Origin: Poseidonibacter lekithochrous
GTDB lineage: Bacteria > Campylobacterota > Campylobacteria > Campylobacterales > Arcobacteraceae
Length of the DNA stretch: 64,000 nucleotides
NCBI RefSeq assembly: GCF_018861145.1
Contig: NZ_JAHKQT010000023.1
Span: 124,001-188,000 of the forward strand
Reading direction: 5' to 3'
Below the pieces are notes generated by a model. The model worked only from the letters and a program-made list of their open reading frames with translations, had not been told where the DNA came from and searched no databases. Position numbers and translations under genes: made by a program. Shown here in pieces: positions 43,002 to 51,699 of the stretch (positions are counted from its first letter, which is position 1; every line of letters starts with the position of its first letter).

Positions 43002-43982
43002 CTATAACTGATTTGAAACTTTGATAATTTGTTCAAGTTTTTCTTTTGCTTTACCATTTAGAATAGCTTCTTTTGCTATTGCAATTCCATCTTGAAAATC
43101 TCTAGCTTTTTCATCTACTATTAATGCTGCTGCTGTATTTATTAAAACAATATCAAGCTTTGCACCCTTAATATTATTTGAAAAAATTTCTTTAGTAATA
43201 TTTGCATTAAAAGCAGCATCTCCTCCAATAATTTCTTCTTTAGGAGCTAATTTTAATCCATAATTTTCTGGACTAATCTCAAAATCTTCAATTTTTCCAT
43301 TAAATAATGATGATCCAAAAGATATATCTGATATAGAAATTTCATCCATACCATCATTTGATGAAACAATTATTGATCGTTTTGTTTCTAACATATCTAA
43401 AGCATATGCAATTTTATTTATATATGACTTATCAAATACACCAATTAACTGTTTAGAAACAGTTGCAGGATTGGATAAGGGTCCAAGAATATTAAAAATA
43501 GTTCTATGCGGTATGCTTTTTCTAATTGGCATAATATATTTCATTGCAGGATGATGATTTTGAGCGAACATAAATGTAAAGCCAGTTTCTTCTAACATTT
43601 TCGCAGAATTCTCTAAAGATAAATTAAGATTAATATTTAAAGCTTCTAACATATCAGCACTACCAGATTTACTAGTAATACTTCTATTTCCATGTTTAGC
43701 TACATATGAACCACATGCAGATAAAAGAATTGAAACTGTTGTTGAAATATTAAAAGAGTTTGATTTATCTCCTCCTGTTCCACAATTGTCAATGATTTTT
43801 TCTTTTAAATCATAATGAATTGGTAAAGGAGTAAGATGATCCCTCATAGCACTTGCAGCTCCAGCAATTTCTGCAGCTGTTTCACCTCTTTCATATAACT
43901 CAATTAAGTATTCTTTTACTTCATCTTGTGGTAATCTATTTTCAAAGATATCATCAAATTTCATTTTTGCTGTGTTAAACAT
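43002..43982 (-). CDS. trpD: anthranilate phosphoribosyltransferase
   Basis: 326 residues. DNCGTGGDKSNSFNISTT binds PRPP; KHGNRSITSKSGSADMLEAL and HHPAMKYIMPIRKSIPHRTIFNILGPLSNPA are standard. It joins anthranilate to PRPP in tryptophan synthesis. It stands apart from trpB (59.3 kb), so the pathway is dispersed. A four-base gap separates it from the S4-domain gene. Confidence 0.96.
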   Translation of the reverse strand: MFNTAKMKFDDIFENRLPQDEVKEYLIELYERGETAAEIAGAASAMRDHLTPLPIHYDLKEKIIDNCGTGGDKSNSFNISTTVSILLSACGSYVAKHGNRSITSKSGSADMLEALNINLNLSLENSAKMLEETGFTFMFAQNHHPAMKYIMPIRKSIPHRTIFNILGPLSNPATVSKQLIGVFDKSYINKIAYALDMLETKRSIIVSSNDGMDEISISDISFGSSLFNGKIEDFEISPENYGLKLAPKEEIIGGDAAFNANITKEIFSNNIKGAKLDIVLINTAAALIVDEKARDFQDGIAIAKEAILNGKAKEKLEQIIKVSNQL

Positions 43983-43986
43983 TTAA

Positions 43987-44238
43987 TTATCCTTCTATCT
44001 TTTCTACGTATTCAGCCATTTTAGATTTTGGTGTAGATTTTACGTTTGGTATTTGTAATACTTTAAATTTATCACTTCTTTCAAGATATCTTATTTCAAT
44101 AATATCTCCAAGTTTTACTTCTTTCGCTTTTTTAACTGCAAGATTGTTTATAAAAACTACTTTATGCTCTAACATATCTTCAGCAACTGCTCTTCTTTTT
44201 GTAATATTAACTGCGTTTAAAAATTTATCTATTCTCAT
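43987..44238 (-). CDS. S4-domain RNA-binding protein (HslR/RqcP-like)
   Basis: 83 residues consisting mainly of one S4 domain: MRIDKFLNAVNITKRRAVAEDMLEHKVVFINNLAVKKAKEVKLGDIIEI. Small stand-alone S4 proteins of this kind (RqcP, Hsp15) bind stalled 50S subunits with nascent chains. First gene of the run with trpD, tsaE and lptB; it diverges from argG. Confidence 0.88.
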   Translation of the reverse strand: MRIDKFLNAVNITKRRAVAEDMLEHKVVFINNLAVKKAKEVKLGDIIEIRYLERSDKFKVLQIPNVKSTPKSKMAEYVEKIEG

Positions 44239-44307
44239 AATTAAGATTATAGCTAATTTTAGATAAAATTGTAGCCTTAAAAATAATGATAATCATAGGA
44301 CAAATTT

Positions 44308-45555
44308 ATGAGTAAAAAAGATGTTAAAAAAGTAGTTCTAGCTTACAGTGGTGGGCTTGATACTTCTGTTATTTTAAAATGGCTTCAAGATGAATATAAT
44401 GCTGAAGTTATTACATTTACAGCTGATTTAGGTCAAGGTGAAGAAGTTGAACCTGCACGTGAGAAAGCACTTGCGATGGGTATTAAACCTGAAAATATTT
44501 TTATATTAGATATTCAAGAAGAATTCGTAAAAGATTACGTATTCCCAATGTTTAGAGCAAATGCAATTTATGAAGGTGAATATTTATTAGGAACTTCAAT
44601 TGCACGTCCTTTAATTTCAAAAAAACAAATTGAAATTGCTGAAAAGATGGGTGCGGATGCTGTATCTCATGGAGCGACTGGAAAAGGTAATGATCAAGTA
44701 AGATTCGAACTTGGATATTTAGGATTAAACCCTGATATTACTGTTATTGCTCCTTGGAGAGAATGGGATTTAAATTCTAGAGAAAAGTTACTTACTTATG
44801 CTGCTAATCATGGTATTACAATTGATAAGAAACATTTAGATGAAAATGGTAATCCAGCTGTTAGTCCGTATTCAATGGATGCTAACCTTTTACATATTTC
44901 TTATGAAGGTTTAAGCTTAGAAGATCCAAATTCAGAACCTGATGAATCAATGTGGTTATGGTCAGTTTCTCCTGAAAATGCTCCTGATAAAGCTGAATAC
45001 ATTACTATTGGTTATAAGAATGGTGATCCAATTTCAATTAATGGTGAAGAGATGTCACCTGCTACAATTCTAAGAACACTTAATGAGTATGGAAACAAAC
45101 ATGGTATTGGAAGAATTGACATTGTTGAGAATAGATATGTAGGTATGAAAGCACGTGGTTGTTATGAAACTCCAGGTGGAACTATCATGTTAAAAGCACA
45201 CAGAGCAATTGAATCTATTACATTAGATAGAGAAGCAACACATTTAAAAGATGAATTAATGCCTAAGTATGCAAAGTTAATCTATCAAGGTTACTGGTAC
45301 TCTCCTGAGAGAGAAATGCTTCAAGCCGCAATTGATAGTACACAAAAAGATGTTGAAGGTACAGTAAGACTTAAACTTTATAAAGGTAATGTAATTGTTG
45401 TAGGACGAGAATCTGAAAAATCTTTATTCTCTGAAGCACACTCTACTTTTGAAGAAGATGAAGTATATAATCAAAAAGATGCAGAAGGGTTTATTAGACT
45501 TAATGCCTTAAGATTTATTATCGCTGGACAAAATAAAAAATACTATCATTTATAA
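44308..45555 (+). CDS. argG: argininosuccinate synthase
   Basis: 415 residues. [18 protein letters not shown] is the PP-loop, followed by [23 protein letters not shown] and YETPGGTIM. It joins citrulline and aspartate with ATP. AGGACAAATTT precedes the ATG. A strong terminator follows. Confidence 0.97.
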   Translation: MSKKDVKKVVLAYSGGLDTSVILKWLQDEYNAEVITFTADLGQGEEVEPAREKALAMGIKPENIFILDIQEEFVKDYVFPMFRANAIYEGEYLLGTSIARPLISKKQIEIAEKMGADAVSHGATGKGNDQVRFELGYLGLNPDITVIAPWREWDLNSREKLLTYAANHGITIDKKHLDENGNPAVSPYSMDANLLHISYEGLSLEDPNSEPDESMWLWSVSPENAPDKAEYITIGYKNGDPISINGEEMSPATILRTLNEYGNKHGIGRIDIVENRYVGMKARGCYETPGGTIMLKAHRAIESITLDREATHLKDELMPKYAKLIYQGYWYSPEREMLQAAIDSTQKDVEGTVRLKLYKGNVIVVGRESEKSLFSEAHSTFEEDEVYNQKDAEGFIRLNALRFIIAGQNKKYYHL

Positions 45556-45569
45556 AATATAAAACTTAA

Positions 45570-45598
45570 CAAAAAAGACTATTTTATAGTCTTTTTTG
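45570..45598. terminator. bidirectional terminator between argG and TonB receptor
   Basis: A 13-bp perfect stem, CAAAAAAGACTAT (45570-45582) with ATAGTCTTTTTTG (45586-45598), loop TTT. A-run and T-run on both sides make it work in both directions for the two converging genes. Confidence 0.85.
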
Positions 45599-45621
45599 TA
45601 TTCCTACAAATAACTTAATTT

Positions 45622-47733
45622 CTAGAAATCATAAGATAGTGTTATACCAATTGTTCGAGGTGCTCCTGATTGTGTATAAAGTTCTGTTTCCCATCCATTA
45701 GCTGGGTTATTTCCAAAACTTCCAAATCCTCTTACTTCAGTTTTTTCATCAGTAATATTTCTTATCCAAAATGAAGTACTTAATCCTTTGTAAATATATT
45801 CTAAACTTGCATTTCCAATAGTTGATGACTTAGCTTTTTCATTATGTCTGTTTGAAAAGTAATAAGATGCTTTTCCTTCCATGTTTGCTTTAAATGTCCA
45901 ATCATCATTAATAAAGTAATTAAGACCAATATTATGTTGATATTCTGGTGATTGCGCTGGTGCTCTACCATTTACATCTGTAGCGTCTGGATTTGGATCT
46001 GTATATTCATCAAACTTAGATTTAAGTAAACCTAAAGAACCATAAACATATAAACTTTCTGTCATGTGATAAGATAACTGTGCTTCAAGCCCATAGTATG
46101 TACCTTTAGCAGCATTAGTGAAATATTCATCAAAGCTAGTATCTGGATCATTTGGATTTTGAACATATGAGCTTTTTACTTGTTGATCTTTTCTTTTTCC
46201 ATAAAAAAGATTTAAACGACTAAGAAGTGTATTATCAAGATAACTATTATTTGCACCAATATCAATATTCCAAAGTGTTTCTGTTTTAAACTCTCTTGCT
46301 GCATCAGGTATTTCACTACTTGAGTTTACACCACCTGGTTTATATCCTCGTGAAATACTCATATAATATAAATCAGTATTATTTATGGCATAATTTAATC
46401 CTATTCTTGCACCAAGAAGTGTTTCATCAGTAGAAATATCTGTTGCATTAGAATCTGTATAATCAGATTCAACATTTTCAACTCTTAAACCTGTAATAAA
46501 TGTAACTTTTTCATTTAAATGTGTATCCAGCTGTCCATAAATAGCTTTATTTTCTGTTTTATAATCACCATCATACTCAGTATTATATACTGTATTATTA
46601 TCATAAAGATCTACATAAAGTCTATTTCGTTCTAAAGATTCTTGATAGTTTTTATAATATGTACCAATAGTCCAATCTGTTGCACCGTTAAAAATACGAT
46701 TTGATTCATTTGATATAAGTCTTAAATCAAAATCAACGTACTCTTTATTTCTAATATACTCATCAGAACCTTTCCAGTTTTCCCCTGGATAATAATCTTC
46801 ATTAGCCCAATCTTCATCAAAACTGTAAGTCATATCACTATTTGAATAACTAAGTTTTGTTATAGCTTGAAATTTATTAAAATCATTAGTAGATTTAATT
46901 GCAAATGCATTTGTTTTTTGTGTATCTTTTCCTGGTTCATCAGCAAGTGATACTCTTGAATTATCAAAAGTAAATGCATCATAACCATTATCTACATTAG
47001 TATGGGAATAATTAAAATCAATTGTATGTTCATCAGATACAAGCCAACGAAGTTGTTGTTTTATAGAAAGTTCATCTATATTTTGTGTATCCTTACGATC
47101 CAAATATGAATTTTTCATATATCCATCACTTGTATTTTTATAAATAGAAAATCTTCCAAGTAGTTTATCTTCAAGTAGTGTCCCCCCAACTGCTACACCA
47201 ACTGCTTTAGTATTATAATCACCAACAGTTGCTTCAATATGGCCTTGTGTTTTTTTACTTGGTTCATTACTTTCTACAACAACCATTCCAGCCATTGCAT
47301 TTGCACCAAAAGTTGTACCTTGAGGACCTTTTAATACTTCTATTTGTTTTACATCAAACATACTCATGCCTAAAGTAGTATTTGAAGAATCAATACCATC
47401 TACAATAATTCCTACTGAAGGATTTACAGGTGTTTCAAATTGACTTCTCTCTCCTATTCCACGGATTTGTATATATTTTGCTTTTGATGCACCTGATGAA
47501 AAGTTTACGTTTGGTGTAGATGCTAAAGTTTCAACAAAAGATTTTGATGCTTTATCGTAAATTTCACCTTCACTTATTAGTGTTACACTATTACTTGTTT
47601 GTGATAGCTTTTTTTCTCTAAAATCAGCTCCAATAACAATAGGATCAAGTGTAATAGTTTCATCTGCAATCGCAGTTGTATTTAGTGTTGCATATGATGT
47701 AATCATCAATGCACTTAAAATGTTAGATTTCAT
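45622..47733 (-). CDS. TonB-dependent outer-membrane receptor under TPP riboswitch
   Basis: 703 residues. Signal peptide MKSNILSALMITSYATLNTTAIA, a TonB box near ETITLDPIVIG, a plug domain (about 40-160: YIQIRGIGERSQF, VDGIDSSNTT, IEVLKGPQGTTFGANAMAGMV) and a beta barrel ending in aromatic LSYDF. The TPP riboswitch in its leader means expression falls when thiamine pyrophosphate is plentiful, so the substrate is probably thiamine or a precursor. This resembles the predicted thiamine-regulated receptors known from comparative genomics. Energy would come from TonB/ExbBD at 24.4-26 kb. Confidence 0.9.
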   Translation of the reverse strand: MKSNILSALMITSYATLNTTAIADETITLDPIVIGADFREKKLSQTSNSVTLISEGEIYDKASKSFVETLASTPNVNFSSGASKAKYIQIRGIGERSQFETPVNPSVGIIVDGIDSSNTTLGMSMFDVKQIEVLKGPQGTTFGANAMAGMVVVESNEPSKKTQGHIEATVGDYNTKAVGVAVGGTLLEDKLLGRFSIYKNTSDGYMKNSYLDRKDTQNIDELSIKQQLRWLVSDEHTIDFNYSHTNVDNGYDAFTFDNSRVSLADEPGKDTQKTNAFAIKSTNDFNKFQAITKLSYSNSDMTYSFDEDWANEDYYPGENWKGSDEYIRNKEYVDFDLRLISNESNRIFNGATDWTIGTYYKNYQESLERNRLYVDLYDNNTVYNTEYDGDYKTENKAIYGQLDTHLNEKVTFITGLRVENVESDYTDSNATDISTDETLLGARIGLNYAINNTDLYYMSISRGYKPGGVNSSSEIPDAAREFKTETLWNIDIGANNSYLDNTLLSRLNLFYGKRKDQQVKSSYVQNPNDPDTSFDEYFTNAAKGTYYGLEAQLSYHMTESLYVYGSLGLLKSKFDEYTDPNPDATDVNGRAPAQSPEYQHNIGLNYFINDDWTFKANMEGKASYYFSNRHNEKAKSSTIGNASLEYIYKGLSTSFWIRNITDEKTEVRGFGSFGNNPANGWETELYTQSGAPRTIGITLSYDF

Positions 47734-47739
47734 TATATA

Positions 47740-47764
47740 TTTCCTTAAAATATTAATAAGGAAA
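47740..47764 (-). promoter_or_regulatory. SD-sequestering hairpin, expression platform of the TPP riboswitch
   Basis: On the minus strand TTTCCTTA (47764-47757) pairs with TAAGGAAA (47747-47740), an 8-bp stem with 9-nt loop. The 3' arm contains the AAGGAAA ribosome site of the receptor gene (ATG at 47733). Together with the aptamer 50 nt upstream this suggests control of translation start rather than termination. Confidence 0.55.
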
Positions 47765-47813
47765 GAGGATAGAATTAAAATAAAAAATTAATACTCATTT
47801 AAATTAAAACATT

Positions 47814-47911
47814 ACTCTTCCCTACGCTGGTATTATCCAGTTCAAGTTCAACGGGTTAAGTAAATAGTTACTATTCTCAGCTAAATCTAAAAGATATAGC
47901 ACCCCGAGAGT
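47814..47911 (-). promoter_or_regulatory. TPP riboswitch (THI element)
   Basis: On the minus strand the conserved cores are present in order: closing stem ACTCT, CGGGGTGCT, GCTGAGAATA, an extra variable arm, ACCCGTTGAAC, CTGGATAATACCAGCGTAGGGAA and the closing AGAGT. This is the full THI-box consensus. It lies 80 bp before the start codon of the TonB receptor. Confidence 0.95.
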
Positions 47912-48139
47912 TTGGGAATTCTAGTATAAATGGTATAAAATCAACCTTAGGTTAATATAAGCTATATATAATTTATATATAGTTTAATAAATTAGGTTAT
48001 TTTTTAGCCATGTTTCTATTTTTTTAAGAAATATTTTAGATAAAATATAATTATAAATTTTATGTAAATATAAATTGCTTGTGTATTGCTACTATTCTTA
48101 TGTAAAATTTCATTACAAATATATCTATATATGGATTAA

Positions 48140-49234
48140 ATGATGAAATACTTAAAAGATCTAGAAAAAATCATAAATATCAACTCTTATACTAAAAATA
48201 AAGAAGGCGTTGATAATGTTGGCCAAATTATGTCCACTTGGCTTAAAGAGTTAGGTTTTAATGAAACTACTTATAAAAGAGAAGAAATTGGAAATCATCA
48301 ATTATTTACTACAAAAAGAAAAGATAATCAAAAAAATATTTTGCTTTTAGGTCATAATGATACAGTATTTCCTGCTGGTACATTTGAAGGATTTACAGAA
48401 GATGAAACCTGGGTTTATGGACCTGGTGTTTGTGATATGAAAGGTGGAAATATTGTAGCATTACAATCACTAAGAAACATCTACAAGAATAATAATGAGA
48501 TAACAAATATTGATTTTTTATTAGTTTCAGATGAAGAAAGTGGAAGTGATGATTCAAAACATGTAACTTTAGATATAGCAAAAAATTACGATTATTGTTT
48601 TGTTTTTGAAGCAGCTGGAGCAAATTTAGAAGTTGTAACAGGAAGAAAAGGTGTTGGAACTTTTACTATAGCAATCCAAGGTGTTCCAGCACATGCTGGA
48701 ACTTCATATTTAAAGGGAATTGATGCGAATTTAGAAGCTTCATATAAGTTACAAGAACTATCAAAACTAACAAATTTAGATCTAGGGACAACTGTAAATG
48801 TTGGAAAAATTGAAGGTGGTATTGGTGCAAATACTATTTCTCCAAAATGTGAAATGTTATTAGAAATTAGATATACAACAAATAAGGAAAGAGATAGGCT
48901 ACTATCATCTTTAAATGAAATAACAAATACTTCTTATATCAAAGGTACTACCTCTAAACTTAGTGGTTTGATTCAAAGAGATGTAATGGAATCAAATGAG
49001 AGTCAAGCCATTCTTATAAAACAAATTGAAGAAATTACAGGAACTACAATTATTACTGAAAAAAGGGGTGGAGTTAGTGATGCTAATCATGTTTCTAGTT
49101 GTGGAGTAACAACAATTGATGGATTTGGTCCATTTGGTGATGGTGATCATACTAAAAAAGAAAGAGCTTCCAAGGAAAGCTTTGAGCTTAGAATTAATAT
49201 GATGACTAATATTTTAAGTTTTTTTCAAAAGTAA
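48140..49234 (+). CDS. M20-family metallopeptidase (glutamate carboxypeptidase-like)
   Basis: 364 residues starting MMK (ATG 48140 or 48143); no good ribosome site. Metal ligands of M20A/CPG2 enzymes are present: GHNDTVFP (His), YGPGVCDMKGG (bridging Asp), SDEESGS (Glu pair), GADAN-like GVSDANHVSS and DGDHTKKE (His). The dimerisation domain lies at about 170-280 (VPAHAGTSYLKGIDAN). No signal peptide, so cytoplasmic. Family members cleave C-terminal Glu or dipeptides. First gene of an operon with two ATP-grasp proteins and a second carboxypeptidase, where it may trim or recycle the product. Confidence 0.9.
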   Translation: MMKYLKDLEKIININSYTKNKEGVDNVGQIMSTWLKELGFNETTYKREEIGNHQLFTTKRKDNQKNILLLGHNDTVFPAGTFEGFTEDETWVYGPGVCDMKGGNIVALQSLRNIYKNNNEITNIDFLLVSDEESGSDDSKHVTLDIAKNYDYCFVFEAAGANLEVVTGRKGVGTFTIAIQGVPAHAGTSYLKGIDANLEASYKLQELSKLTNLDLGTTVNVGKIEGGIGANTISPKCEMLLEIRYTTNKERDRLLSSLNEITNTSYIKGTTSKLSGLIQRDVMESNESQAILIKQIEEITGTTIITEKRGGVSDANHVSSCGVTTIDGFGPFGDGDHTKKERASKESFELRINMMTNILSFFQK

Positions 49235-49257
49235 CATAAATTTTTAAGGAGCATTTA

Positions 49258-50160
49258 ATGAGTAAAAGAAAAATTGGTATGTGGTTATATCAAAATGGTG
49301 GCGGAGATGAAATCGAAAAAAAGATTATCACTAAATTAAATGAAAGAGATATTCAAGTAACTCCTGGTATTAATTTAAGAGATGCTGTTGCAAAAAATAA
49401 ACATATTATTTGGGAAGATAAAAAAATTGATAAACTAGATTTATTTTTCTCATATAATGCAGGTGAACAAACACAATATCAAGTTTATTTAGCTAAAGCA
49501 TTAAATCGTGTAATTCCTATGATAAATTCTTTTGATGCCTTTGAATTATCTGAAGATAAATTTCAAACTTCTTATTTATTAAGGCAAAATGATATTCAAA
49601 CTGCTGATTATAAATTGTGTCATAGAGATGATACACACCATTTGAAAACAATAATGAATAAATGGAATAAGATGGTATATAAACCAACTGATGGTTGGGG
49701 TGGTGTTGGACTTACAAAAATAGAGAATCAAGAAACACTTGATATGTTAATGCCATTTTTAAATCAAATGGATTTAAGATATTTTTATGTAGAGAAATTT
49801 ATTGATTATGATAATACAGATTATAGAGTTGATATAGTTGATGGTAAATTTGTAGGTTGTTATGGAAGAAAAGCTTCAGGAAGTGACTGGAGAACTAATG
49901 TTACTAGTGGTGGAAGTGTGTTTATGAGAGAACCTAATGATGAAGTAATCAATTTGGCACTAAAAGCAACTAAAGTAACAGGGTTAGATATATCTGGTGT
50001 TGATATTATCTATGATAGAAAAAAAGAAGAGTATGTTGTTCTTGAAGTCAATGGAATTCCAGCATTTGCTACACCAGAACAAGAGAAGATGGGATTAAAT
50101 TTTAATGATAAAAAAATTGATTTAATTGTAGAGTTAATAGATAGAAAAACAAAAAAATAA
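49258..50160 (+). CDS. RimK-like ATP-grasp ligase
   Basis: 300 residues; AAGGAG precedes the ATG. ATP-grasp fold: an N-terminal domain (about 1-95), the ATP-binding Lys in MVYKPTDGWGGVG (K142), VEKFID, R190 in DYRVDIVDG, RTNVTSGGSV, and the metal-binding D249 with E263-x-N265 in VVLEVNGIPAF. All catalytic positions look intact. Enzymes of this branch join a carboxylate to an amine via an acyl-phosphate, often adding Glu or other amino acids. The acceptor is unknown. It lies between the M20 peptidase (23 bp) and a second ATP-grasp gene (21 bp). Confidence 0.88.
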   Translation: MSKRKIGMWLYQNGGGDEIEKKIITKLNERDIQVTPGINLRDAVAKNKHIIWEDKKIDKLDLFFSYNAGEQTQYQVYLAKALNRVIPMINSFDAFELSEDKFQTSYLLRQNDIQTADYKLCHRDDTHHLKTIMNKWNKMVYKPTDGWGGVGLTKIENQETLDMLMPFLNQMDLRYFYVEKFIDYDNTDYRVDIVDGKFVGCYGRKASGSDWRTNVTSGGSVFMREPNDEVINLALKATKVTGLDISGVDIIYDRKKEEYVVLEVNGIPAFATPEQEKMGLNFNDKKIDLIVELIDRKTKK

Positions 50161-50181
50161 ATTATAAGAAAAGGGAAGAAC

Positions 50182-51696
50182 ATGAGTAAATTACCAAAAT
50201 TAGGCTTTTTATATATGGATTACGTTTTAAGGTTTTTTGATTATTCAAATTTCAAAGGATGGCCAAACAAAATAGAAACGGTTACATATCATTGGGGAAA
50301 AGATAAACAAAGATTTATCAATGAAGTTAGAGCTAAGAAGATTGATGTATTAATTGGAAATATTCCAGCAACTGCTTATGAAACATTTAGAGAAATTTCA
50401 AACGAACTTCCTCATGTAAGATTTGTTCCATCACTAGAAACTCAGTTCCCTAATAAATCAAAAGAGAATGTTACTTTATTTTGTGAAAAACATAATATTG
50501 CAATTCCTAAAACAAAGATTTTTCATCAAAATAAAGAAAAAGCTTATGATTATTTAAAAAATGAAGCAACATATCCTCAAATTATTAAAAAGTCTTATGG
50601 TCCATCTAATTATGGTGGATATTATGTTCATAAAGCTGATAATTTTAAAGAAGCTCATGCTTTATTAGAAAAAGAAAAATATGATCCTATTTATACTCAA
50701 AATGGAATTGATTTAAAATACTCTGGAGATTTAAGAGTAATGTTAATTGGGCATAAACCAGTTTGTGCCTTTTGGCGTTTCTCAGGTGAAGGAGAATGGA
50801 TTACAAACACTTCTCAAGGTGGAACAATGTCTTATGAAAATGTTCCTATGAATGCACTTGAACTTGCAGTAAAAGCTTCTAAAGCTGCAAAAGCTGAGTA
50901 TTGGGCTTGTGATATTGCAATAGATTCAAATGATGATAAACCATATATTTTAGAATGTGCAACTGCATTTGCTGCTTTCCCTTATATTAGAGATTGGATT
51001 TGTCAATATTTAATGTGGGACTTCTCAAATGGTAAGTTTAAAATGCCTCATGTTCCTTTATATTCATGGGTAGAATTAGGTAAAATTGATCCATCATTAT
51101 TAAGAACTATGAGACATATTGGATTTAGTAAATATAGTCCATCTTGTGATGGAGCATATTTTATAAATGAAAAAGAGAGTTCTTTCGATATGGAAAAAAC
51201 ACTATTAAATGATCCTAGTGATTATCCTGAAGAGTATTCTTATGATAAATTGCCTACATATGTACAACTTGAAGATATTCAAACAAAAGATATTCAAGAT
51301 GATGCATTAATAAATAAAATAAATTTCAATCTAGCATCGTTAACAGATTTAATGACACTTCATGGAATGGAAGATGAGTTAGCTATTGAGATTATGGACT
51401 TTAAAGAAAATAATACAATTACAGATGCAAGTGATTTATTAGAATTAGAATCAATAGATGAGCAAATGATTAAAACTTGGGATCAGAATGTTGCTGATAT
51501 GAGAGTTAACATTAATAATGCTGATGAAAATACTTTAAAGAAAATAAAAGGTATTGGTGCTAAACTAGCAAAAATCATTTTAGATTTTAAAGAAAAAATT
51601 GAGGAATTTAAAGATTTAGACCAATTAAAAGATATTGAAGGAATTGGTAAAAGTAAATTTACTCAACTAAAATCTAGACTAAAAATAGGAGATTAA
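50182..51696 (+). CDS. ATP-grasp protein fused to helix-hairpin-helix repeats
   Basis: 504 residues. ATP-grasp part (about 1-290): IIKKSYGPSNYGGYYV (K136/137), DLRVMLIGHKP (R185), ITNTSQGGTM and D244. The metal-binding E-x-N is replaced by E258-C-A260 in ILECATAFAAF, so the usual Asn is missing and activity may be reduced or need the partner ligase. After a linker come two helix-hairpin-helix units, one divergent (about 378-435) and one ComEA-like (about 442-502; VNINNADENTLKKIKGIGAK, LKDIEGIGKSKFTQL), normally DNA-binding or protein-binding. I know of no such fusion. It ends 3 bp before the M14 gene. Confidence 0.85.
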   Translation: MSKLPKLGFLYMDYVLRFFDYSNFKGWPNKIETVTYHWGKDKQRFINEVRAKKIDVLIGNIPATAYETFREISNELPHVRFVPSLETQFPNKSKENVTLFCEKHNIAIPKTKIFHQNKEKAYDYLKNEATYPQIIKKSYGPSNYGGYYVHKADNFKEAHALLEKEKYDPIYTQNGIDLKYSGDLRVMLIGHKPVCAFWRFSGEGEWITNTSQGGTMSYENVPMNALELAVKASKAAKAEYWACDIAIDSNDDKPYILECATAFAAFPYIRDWICQYLMWDFSNGKFKMPHVPLYSWVELGKIDPSLLRTMRHIGFSKYSPSCDGAYFINEKESSFDMEKTLLNDPSDYPEEYSYDKLPTYVQLEDIQTKDIQDDALINKINFNLASLTDLMTLHGMEDELAIEIMDFKENNTITDASDLLELESIDEQMIKTWDQNVADMRVNINNADENTLKKIKGIGAKLAKIILDFKEKIEEFKDLDQLKDIEGIGKSKFTQLKSRLKIGD

Positions 51697-51699
51697 TTT

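Noticed and set aside
44284-44297. Fur-like sequence TAATGATAATCATAGG before argG
   Set aside because: Only an 11-bp ATGAT-A-ATCAT core, without the full 19-bp pattern, and no reason for iron control of arginine synthesis; probably chance in AT-rich DNA.
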